Below, in pieces: positions 1 to 4,983 of a stretch of DNA of 5,683 bases. Position 1 is the first letter of the stretch; every line of letters begins with the position of its first letter. Both the position numbers and the translations under genes were made by a program. This stretch comes from Candidatus Thiodictyon intracellulare (GTDB taxonomy: Bacteria; Pseudomonadota; Gammaproteobacteria; Chromatiales; Chromatiaceae). Under the pieces are notes generated by a model, which worked only from the letters and a program-made list of their open reading frames with translations, made no database searches and was not told the DNA's origin. The stretch spans positions 1-5,683 of the forward strand of contig JADNEJ010000303.1 in assembly GCA_016292295.1 (NCBI GenBank), read 5' to 3'.

Positions 1-171
1 GCCGGTTGCGGCTGGCACGATGATCGGGGTCGCCTAAAATGGCCAAAGTCGAGCTACGAATCATTTGACGGGTTTCGTAAAGCCTGCGCTGACTTCTTCA
101 GCAACCCGGGTGAGTGCCAGAGCGACTTGCGCTCCTTGCTGACGAAGAATTTTGAAGTAACCAGTCGGTGA
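1..171 (+). CDS. IS630-type transposase, C-terminal end (partial)
   Basis: The window opens inside a frame that reads 56 residues to a TGA at 169-171. Its last part (YESFDGFRKACADFF, then LRSLLTKNFEV) has the layout of the C-terminus of IS630-family DDE transposases: an aromatic-rich strand, an 'F..FR.A...FF' helix, and a closing 'ELRSLLT.NF' helix. The catalytic DDE residues would lie before the window. The first dozen residues (GWHDDRGRLKW) do not match the usual 'ERLW..LK' block well, so the copy may already be frameshifted just upstream. IS630 elements move by cut and paste and insert at TA. The element end should lie between the stop and about position 207. I judged the family by eye from this short tail; another DDE transposase family is possible. 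Confidence 0.62.
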   Translation, partial: AGCGWHDDRGRLKWPKSSYESFDGFRKACADFFSNPGECQSDLRSLLTKNFEVTSR

Positions 172-242
172 GGAAAAAGAAAGTTTGGCATTAGCTATGT
201 ATACATATTGGTGGCGATTTTGAAAAAACGAATGAATATTGA
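172..242. other. AT-richer junction downstream of the transposase
   Basis: This gap between the transposase stop and the broken GAF gene is clearly richer in A and T than the rest of the window. It should contain the right end of the IS630-type element. No inverted-repeat partner is visible because the left end lies outside the window. An ATG at 232 opens a 19-codon frame (MNIDASSYTLLQVLSLTLF) that stops at 289-291. This could be the original start of the downstream GAF gene, but it has no good ribosome binding site and is out of frame with the GAF segment. Confidence 0.4.
196..207. repeat. 12-bp perfect AT-rich palindrome
   Basis: TATGTATACATA reads the same on both strands and has TA steps inside it. 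It sits 25 bases after the transposase stop, where the element's right end is expected. IS630/Tc1-type elements insert at TA and duplicate it, so this could mark the element boundary or its target site. It could also be an operator-like site or chance in an AT-rich patch. Confidence 0.4.
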
Positions 243-1201
243 CGCCAGCTCCTACACTTTGCTACAGGTCCTGAGCCTGACCCTATTTTGAGGCTCGAAG
301 AGGGCTGTTACGCGATCGGCGAGGGGGTGTGCGGAAGGGTTTTCGCGGCGGGTGAGTCGGCATTGGCCGCCAGCCCGGACGCCGCGCCGGCCGACCCGGC
401 CCTGACCACGGATACGCTGCCGCCCGACCAGATCGCCTTCATTGCGGTTGCCGATCGGGGTGCGGGCGGCGCAACGGCGACCCAATCACAAGCGCTTCGT
501 CCGCTGCGACCTGGTGCTCTTGGAGGTCGTCGCATCCCTGATCGCCGAGGTTCTGAGCAGCGATGGTCAGGCCCCGGCCTGGGTGCCCCAGGTGTGGATC
601 GAGCCCCACACACGGCGCGCTCCGGCGGAGCCTGAGGCGCGCTGCACGAGCGTCGCCGGAGACCCCGACAGTGCCGCTCGCGACTTGATGATGCGCATGG
701 CCTTACAGCACCACGCGGAGGGCCGGTTACACCTGGCGGCGGACCTGTATCTCAAGTTCGCGGAACAGCATTTCGGGACCGAGCAGACCCTGCTCGCCAA
801 GTCCAAGCTGCTGGAGATCGCCTGCTACTTACGATGCCAAAGGCAACCCCCGGCTGGCCGCGGATGTAATCGACCGCCTGCGGCGCGCGCTGGGCACAAG
901 CATCTCCAGCGGCGGCAATCCGGCACCGCTCGAGCGGCAGCACCCCTGGGCAAACGAGCGCTCCTGGTCCACCGGCTGGGATTCCTTACGGCGGTTCTTA
1001 GGGCTCCGGCGGCATCGGCGTCCGGATCCGGTGACTCGTTCGCCCGCGCGGCATTGGCGGCCCGCGGGTTCCAGGCTTGGGCCTTGGGCGAGGTTGGCGG
1101 GGCGTCTTTGCCCCGCCGGTGTTGTCCACCGCGTCAGCGGCGGCCTCAGGGCGACCGGGCGCTCAGTACCCGGACGCGGGGGTGCGATTCCAGGGCAGTA
1201 G
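243..1201 (+). pseudogene. Broken GAF-domain protein with TPR-like C-terminal segment
   Basis: Three frames join into one protein. Positions 243-447 read RLEEGCYAIGEGVCGRVFAA and on to DQIAFIAV, matching the later strands of a GAF domain as found in NifA-type sigma-54 activators ('R...GEGI.GRV', then 'FI.VPI'). Positions 450-828 continue one frame on with DLVLLEVVASLIAEVL, the closing GAF helix. A linker and a helical segment follow from 682 (HHAEGRLHLAADLYLKFAEQ, AKSKLLEIACY). From 830 the third frame completes it with YDAKGNPRLAADVIDRLRRA and runs to TAG 1199-1201. Dropping one T at 448/449 gives the canonical AVPIG, and dropping one T at 829/830 gives CYYDAKG. The first GAF strands and a credible start codon are missing, and a TGA at 240-242 precedes the frame, so the 5' end seems lost beside the IS element. 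Helices spaced like TPR units suggest protein binding. No AAA+ or HTH domain is visible. The last ~90 residues are basic and unrecognised. Confidence 0.6.
1096..1117. terminator. GC-rich hairpin between convergent genes
   Basis: GGCGGGGC and GCCCCGCC form a perfect 8-bp stem around a 6-base loop (GTCTTT). The hairpin lies 46 bases past the stop of the minus-strand Pro/Ala-rich gene, so it is well placed as its terminator. It falls inside the 3' part of the broken GAF gene as read here. No clear U-tract follows on either strand, so rho-independent action is uncertain. Confidence 0.45.
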
Positions 1202-1894
1202 CGCGGCCGGCGACCAGGTCGCGGGCGGCGGTGCGGCGGGGGGCGCAACCTTGGCGGTGGGGGCCTTGATCACGGGGGCCGCGACCGGCGCGGGCGCCGC
1301 GACGACCGGGGCTGGGGCCGGGGCGGGCGCAGCTACGACGGGCGCGGGAACCGCCGTAGTCTCAGTCGGCGTTGCGCCCCGCGTCGGCACGGTAACGACC
1401 GGAGCGGGTTCCGCAACCGGGGCGGCCACGACGGGTGCCGCCGGGGTGGCGGGCGTGCCTGAGGCGTCAGGCGCGGGCAACAGCGGGTTAGTCCCGGTCA
1501 CCGACGTCTCCAAGGCCGTGCTCACGGCCGCTTCCTTCAGAGTCGGCGCCACCGTGACGGCGGCCTGCGTTGCGCCCGGTGCCGCCGGTTCGGTTACGGC
1601 GGGGGCCGTGGCGGGCTCATTCGCGGCTGCCGGGGCCGGTTGCTCGACGGCAGCCGGCATCGGGACCGTCGCGTCTGTGGCCGGCGCCGCTGGGACTAAG
1701 GGGGTCGGCGGGAAGGCCAATTTGAGTTTGCCGATCGGCTGGAGCCGCGCCGCCAGGGCGGCGGGATCGGCTGGGGCCGCGATCGGCGCGAATTTGTTGG
1801 CCAGGATATATACAAGGGCCGCGGAAAAGCCCACGGCAACCACCCCCGCCGTCACCGCCCCGCTCTCCAAGATCCTCGGTTTTTCGGATGACAT
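1163..1894 (-). CDS. Pro/Ala-rich single-pass membrane protein with cytochrome c5-like anchor, no haem motif
   Basis: 243 residues. After a short basic start (MSSEKPRILESG) comes one hydrophobic helix at about 13-32 (AVTAGVVAVGFSAALVYILA). It is followed by PADPAALAARLQPIGKLKLA at 41-60, which resembles the 'A.RI.PVG.V.V' block just after the anchor in membrane-bound cytochrome c5 proteins of purple sulfur bacteria. From about residue 62 the chain is a long Pro/Ala/Thr/Val linker, with near-repeats of APVVAAPAP at 184-209. It ends in WSPAALLPWNRTPASGY. No CXXCH is present in the protein or evident just beyond the stop. The likely topology is cytoplasmic N-terminus with a periplasmic disordered tail. 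A start at 1912 (MRLNAR...) is also possible; I prefer 1894 because GAGG lies about 12 bases upstream. The frame stays open to 2197, but that extension lacks protein character. It could instead be an envelope-spanning linker protein. Confidence 0.6.
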   Translation of the reverse strand: MSSEKPRILESGAVTAGVVAVGFSAALVYILANKFAPIAAPADPAALAARLQPIGKLKLAFPPTPLVPAAPATDATVPMPAAVEQPAPAAANEPATAPAVTEPAAPGATQAAVTVAPTLKEAAVSTALETSVTGTNPLLPAPDASGTPATPAAPVVAAPVAEPAPVVTVPTRGATPTETTAVPAPVVAAPAPAPAPVVAAPAPVAAPVIKAPTAKVAPPAAPPPATWSPAALLPWNRTPASGY

Positions 1895-1970
1895 ACGCGC
1901 ATTTAGCCTCATATTTACGGATGACTTGGCCCCGCATGCCAACCGCCGCACGGGCGGGGCAGCGGGAGAC

Positions 1971-2001
1971 GGTGCGACCCTTCGAACGACTTGGTCGCAC
2001 C
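1971..2001. promoter_or_regulatory. 9-bp inverted repeat upstream of the minus-strand gene
   Basis: GGTGCGACC (1971-1979) and GGTCGCACC (1993-2001) are perfect inverted copies separated by 13 bases that contain TTCGAA. Arm centres are 22 bp apart, about two helical turns, as expected for a dimeric regulator binding one face of DNA. The site lies about 60-110 bases upstream of the minus-strand start, a plausible operator position. It could also fold as a hairpin in RNA. Confidence 0.45.
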
Positions 2002-2104
2002 AACGCGAACCCCGGGGACCCCGCGCCCGCGGCCAGGTCACTCGAGGCCCCGATCGCGACGGCTCGCCAACGGTCTCGCGCGTATTGTAGGGTAAAAGCC
2101 GGTG

Positions 2105-2122
2105 GGGTAGCCGCATCAATCG
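2105..2122 (+). repeat. 18-bp direct repeat, copy 1
   Basis: GGGTAGCCGCATCAATCG matches copy 2 at 17 of 18 positions. The two copies are 71 bp apart start to start, about seven helical turns. They may be paired regulator sites or a dispersed repeat; no coding explanation fits. Confidence 0.55.
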
Positions 2123-2175
2123 TCGGTCCCCGACTGCGACCCGGGAGCCGCGGCATCCTGCCTCGGGTTTGGAGC

Positions 2176-2193
2176 GGGAAGCCGCATCAATCG
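2176..2193 (+). repeat. 18-bp direct repeat, copy 2
   Basis: GGGAAGCCGCATCAATCG differs from copy 1 only at the fourth base. It lies 53 bases before the two-stage hairpin of the thioesterase leader. Confidence 0.55.
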
Positions 2194-2245
2194 CCAACCC
2201 CAGCTTGCGGTCCGATCAGGCTGACCAACCCCGCCGGATATGCGA

Positions 2246-2282
2246 TGATCCACCGTAAAGGCCGCCAAACGGCCCTGGATCA
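2246..2282 (+). promoter_or_regulatory. Two-stage hairpin in the thioesterase leader
   Basis: TGATCCA (2246-2252) pairs with TGGATCA (2276-2282) as a 7-bp outer stem. Inside it GGCCG (2260-2264) pairs with CGGCC (2270-2274) around the loop CCAAA. The internal loop is lopsided: seven bases on the left, one on the right. The structure ends three bases before a GAGGA Shine-Dalgarno sequence (2285-2289), so it could affect translation of what follows. No T-tract follows, which argues against a terminator. Confidence 0.45.
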
Positions 2283-2296
2283 ACGAGGATGGACTG

Positions 2297-2371
2297 ATGA
2301 CCCTAGACATGAAGCCCCCGTGCACGCAGCCCCTATACCTTGACGAGCGCTCGCGCGGGGTGCGCTCATGA
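2297..2371 (+). CDS. 24-codon ORF overlapping the thioesterase start
   Basis: This small frame begins MTLDMKPPCTQPLYL and ends in a TGA that shares ATGA with the thioesterase ATG (2368), the usual layout for translational coupling. A GAGGA sequence lies 7 bases before its ATG, a better ribosome binding site than the GGGG before the thioesterase itself. It is in a different frame from the thioesterase, whose own N-terminus looks complete, so it is unlikely to be a lost extension. It could be a leader peptide that feeds ribosomes into the next gene, or chance. I recognise no family. Confidence 0.35.
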   Translation: MTLDMKPPCTQPLYLDERSRGVRS

Positions 2372-2790
2372 GCGACCCGACCCAACCGCAACCTCGGCGC
2401 TTGGACGCCTGGCGGTTGGCGATCCGCGTGGTCGCCATGCCAGCGGACACCAACGCCTATGGTGACATCTTTGGCGGCTGGATCATGTCCCAGGCGGACG
2501 TGGCCGGCAGTACTATCGCAATCGAGGCGGCCCAGGGGCGGGTAGCCACGGTGGCGGTCAAGGAGTTCCGCTTCGTCACGCCGGTGCTGGTGGGTGACCT
2601 GACGGAACTGCACGCCCGCATGCTGCATATCGGCAACACCTCCATCAGCGTCGAGGTCGATGTCTGGGCCCAGGGCGAGCCCGACCCCAAGAGCCGCCGC
2701 CACGCGGCCCATGCGGTCTTCGTCTACGTGGCGGTGGATGCGCAGGGGCGTCCGCGCTCCATCCCTCGGCCCGAGGGCCAACTCGTCTGA
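2368..2790 (+). CDS. YciA-type acyl-CoA thioesterase (hotdog fold)
   Basis: 140 residues. The family hydrolyses acyl-CoA thioesters to free acid and CoA in the cytoplasm. The signature PADTNAYGDIFGGWIMSQ (25-42), followed by A-D44-V-A-G, carries the conserved acidic residue of the hotdog active site; YciA of Haemophilus has its catalytic Asp in the same block. TVAVKEFRFVTPVLVGD (61-77) and ISVEVDVWAQ (93-102) are the usual core strands, and FVYVAVDAQGRPRSIP (118-133) closes the domain as in YciA. The length is slightly shorter than YciA (about 130-155), and the protein looks complete. The start at 2368 gives the normal short polar lead (MSDPTQPQPRR), with GGGG 7 bases upstream and an ATGA overlap with a small upstream ORF. 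The phosphotransferase gene follows after 15 bases, suggesting one transcript. Chain-length preference cannot be read from the sequence. Confidence 0.93.
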   Translation: MSDPTQPQPRRLDAWRLAIRVVAMPADTNAYGDIFGGWIMSQADVAGSTIAIEAAQGRVATVAVKEFRFVTPVLVGDLTELHARMLHIGNTSISVEVDVWAQGEPDPKSRRHAAHAVFVYVAVDAQGRPRSIPRPEGQLV

Positions 2791-2805
2791 GGAGAATCAA
2801 GCCCC

Positions 2806-4401
2806 ATGTTTGAAGCGACTAAAGTTGGGCGTACGGTCAGCAAAGAGGACTTCAAGGAGCAACAGGAGGAGTTGCGCACCCTGCTCCTGGAGGCCCAGCG
2901 TGAGCTGCGCGAGACCAATATCCCGGTGGTCGTGCTGGTCTCCGGAGTGGAGGGCGCGGGCAAGGGTGAGGTGGTCAACCGGCTCAATGAGTGGCTGGAC
3001 ACCCGCGGCGTGCAGACCTTCGCCTTCTGGGATGAGACCGACGAGGAGCGCGCCCGGCCTCGCTACTGGCGCTTCTGGCGCACGCTGCCGCCGCGCGGCG
3101 ACATTACCATCCTGTTCGGCGGCTGGTACGCGGCCCCGATCGAAAACCGTTTCCAGGATCACTGCAACGATGCGGAACTGGATGCGGAGTTGAACCGGAT
3201 CGTCGAGTTCGAGCGGATGCTGATCCAGGACGGCGCTCTCATCGTCAAGTTCTGGTTCCATATGTCCGAGGAGAATCAGAAGGCGTGCCTCAATGCCCTG
3301 TCCCGGGATGATCGCAGCCGCTGGAAGATGATGCCGCAAAAGGCCAAGTTCTCGGAGCATTACCGGGTTTTCGAGCAGGTCGCCGAGCGCGTCGTACAGC
3401 ACACCGACCAGGGCATCTCGCCCTGGCATCTGGTCGAGGCGAAGGACACGCGCTACCGCGACCTGACGGTCGGTAAGACCCTGCTGCACGCCATCCGTAC
3501 CCGCCTGAGTGACCCCGGCGGCGCACCTAACCAGGGCGCCGCCACCGGTAGTCTGGACATGCCGAGCGGCGCCCAAGCCCAGATTACCGTGCTGGATAAG
3601 CTGGACCTGTCCAAGTCTCTGGCGACCCCCAAGTATAAGACGCGGATGACTGAACTCCAGAAGGAGATCAATGAGCTGGCTTGGTATGCCTATAACGCCA
3701 AGCGCTCCACGGTGCTGATGTTTGAAGGAGTGGACGCGGGCGGCAAGGGTGGGGCCATCCGTCGCATCACCAGCGCCATTGATGCCCGCCTGTACCGGAC
3801 CATTCCGGTCGCTGCCCCCACCGACGAGGAAAAGGCGCATCACTATCTGTGGCGCTTCTGGCGGCAGGTACCGCGCGCTGGGTACATCACCATCTATGAC
3901 CGCTCCTGGTATGGGCGCGTCCTGGTGGAGCGGGTAGAGGGCTACGCGAGCGATACGGAATGGCGCCGCGCCTATTCCGAAATCAACCGCTTCGAGGAGC
4001 AACTGGTCGGCAGCGGCATAGTACTGCTCAAGTTCTGGATTCATATCGACCAGGACGAGCAGCTCAAGCGCTTCCAGGATCGGGAGGAGACCGCCTACAA
4101 GCGCTACAAGATCACCGCGGACGACTGGCGCAATCGCGAGAAATGGCCTGCCTATAAGGAGGCCGTCAATGAGATGGTGGCACGCACCAGTACCCAGCAC
4201 GCCCCCTGGACCCTGGTGGAGGGCAACGACAAGCCCTATACGCGGGTCAAGGTGATGCGCACCATCTGCGAATCACTAGAGCGTGCCCTGGCCGCCGGGC
4301 GTCCCGCCATCTCCGGCTATGTGCCCTGCGGTGACAAGCGCACGGCGGCGCCGGCGCCGAGCGGCACGCCGGTCGAAAAGGACCAGAAGGGTAAGGGCTG
4401 A
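2806..4401 (+). CDS. pap: Polyphosphate:AMP phosphotransferase (two-domain PPK2, class II)
   Basis: 531 residues, close to the usual length of two-domain PPK2 proteins (about 475-545). The enzyme transfers phosphate from polyphosphate to AMP, giving ADP. It consists of two tandem PPK2 domains with matching landmarks. Walker A is SGVEGAGKGE at 46-55 and EGVDAGGKGG at 307-316. WRFWR occurs at 88-92 and 349-353. KFWFHM is at 148-153 and KFWIHI at 409-414. PWHLVE is at 206-211 and PWTLVE at 467-472. The C-terminal domain keeps the Walker-B-like DRSWYGR (365-371). The N-terminal domain has FGGWYAA (104-110) at that place, so it lacks the acidic residue. This fits class II enzymes, where only the C-terminal half is catalytic. 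A linker (about 234-275) and an Ala/Pro/Lys tail (508-531) flank the C-terminal domain. The start has AGGAG (2790-2794) 11 bases upstream, overlapping the thioesterase stop, so co-translation is likely. Confidence 0.95.
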   Translation: MFEATKVGRTVSKEDFKEQQEELRTLLLEAQRELRETNIPVVVLVSGVEGAGKGEVVNRLNEWLDTRGVQTFAFWDETDEERARPRYWRFWRTLPPRGDITILFGGWYAAPIENRFQDHCNDAELDAELNRIVEFERMLIQDGALIVKFWFHMSEENQKACLNALSRDDRSRWKMMPQKAKFSEHYRVFEQVAERVVQHTDQGISPWHLVEAKDTRYRDLTVGKTLLHAIRTRLSDPGGAPNQGAATGSLDMPSGAQAQITVLDKLDLSKSLATPKYKTRMTELQKEINELAWYAYNAKRSTVLMFEGVDAGGKGGAIRRITSAIDARLYRTIPVAAPTDEEKAHHYLWRFWRQVPRAGYITIYDRSWYGRVLVERVEGYASDTEWRRAYSEINRFEEQLVGSGIVLLKFWIHIDQDEQLKRFQDREETAYKRYKITADDWRNREKWPAYKEAVNEMVARTSTQHAPWTLVEGNDKPYTRVKVMRTICESLERALAAGRPAISGYVPCGDKRTAAPAPSGTPVEKDQKGKG

Positions 4402-4457
4402 AGATGCCAGGCCCTGGTGGGGCTCTACCGCTGCGTAACTCCATAAGTGCTCGCACC

Positions 4458-4950
4458 ATGAAGAACCATTCCCTGCGCGCGTTTCTCCTCGGTATCTGGC
4501 TCGGCGGCTCAGTGCTCGTCGGGGCCGACGTGTCTTATAATTTTTCTGGTTTCGAGGACTTGTTCGCGCGTAACCCGATGACTCGCTCAACAGGCCGGCT
4601 TTGATCCCCGGGACACCGCGGCCAAGAAGACCAGCCCGCTATGGGTCAACGCGGCCGAGTTAAACCGGGTCCTATTCCAAACGTGGAATCGCGCGCAGAT
4701 CGTCTTGGGCGCACTCGCCCTGGCGCTCGTGATCCTCTGGCGCGCCTGCCGACTCCCAACGGTTCTGCTCGCCTTGGGTCTGGCGTTGGTGATATTCACC
4801 CACTTTGGCCTGGAACCCCCGGTCGTGGGAATCGGACGCCAGTTGGACTGTAGCCGTTTAGCCCCTCCTGTTTTTAGCCTTCGTGAACGATCATAAGCCT
4901 ACGCGATACAGCTCGACGGCCGTGCCAGAATATGGGATAATCTTCCCTAA
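4458..4950 (+). pseudogene. Frameshifted small membrane protein, DUF4149-like
   Basis: The gene starts MKNHSLRAFLLGIWLGGSVL, a first membrane helix with a WLGG motif, and reads on to FEDLFARNP. That frame stops at 4602-4604. One frame over, from 4585, the protein continues AQQAGFDPRDTAAKK and ELNRVLFQTWNRAQIVLGAL, then two more hydrophobic helices, GLALVIFTHFGLEPPVVGIG and RQLD. The frame-1 reading hits TAA at 4894, but skipping one T in the run at 4871-4875 gives LAFVNDHK. Returning to the first frame at 4897 gives AYAIQLDGRA and a stop at 4948-4950. Helix order, the 'E.NR..F..W...Q..LG' block and a late 'H.AYA..DL' block resemble DUF4149/TMEM205-type membrane proteins of unknown function. 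The start could instead be 4404, directly after the phosphotransferase stop, with AAGGG upstream. It probably followed the phosphotransferase in one transcript. The family call is by eye. Confidence 0.5.
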
Positions 4951-4983
4951 GCGAGAACGGGCAAGTGCCGCTACGCCACCACC

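Larger units (their letters stand above)
1913..2296. other. Divergent intergenic region
   Basis: About 380 bases separate the minus-strand Pro/Ala-rich gene from the plus-strand thioesterase unit. Both promoters should lie here. I found no convincing -35/-10 pair for either; the best -10-like hexamer is TACAAT on the minus strand, near 2083-2088, without a matching -35. The region holds a 9-bp dyad, an 18-bp direct repeat pair and a two-stage hairpin, listed separately. A small GTCGG/CCGAC stem (2122-2134) overlaps the end of the first direct repeat. Confidence 0.6.

Noticed and set aside
442..1269. A single 275-residue protein in one plus-strand frame
   Set aside because: Only the middle of this frame (about 450-828) has protein-like motifs. 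The flanking parts of the same protein lie in other frames, so this frame is not the real gene as it stands.
1077..2090. 337-codon Gly/Ala/Thr-rich plus-strand frame
   Set aside because: It is the mirror of the Pro/Ala-rich minus-strand gene; its glycine richness comes from complementing proline codons. It also runs through the intergenic dyad and has no domain or membrane feature.
1895..2197. N-terminal extension of the minus-strand gene to 2197
   Set aside because: The added 100 residues are Arg/Pro-rich, cross the direct repeats and the dyad, and precede a start region that already looks like a complete anchored protein.
2797..4200. 467-codon open frame on the minus strand
   Set aside because: It lies entirely antisense to the phosphotransferase, whose domains and motifs are unmistakable. 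The long open frame is a by-product of GC-rich codon use.
4535..4540. TATAAT as a -10 promoter element
   Set aside because: It lies inside the membrane-protein coding region (SYNF codons) and has no -35 hexamer at 16-18 bases.
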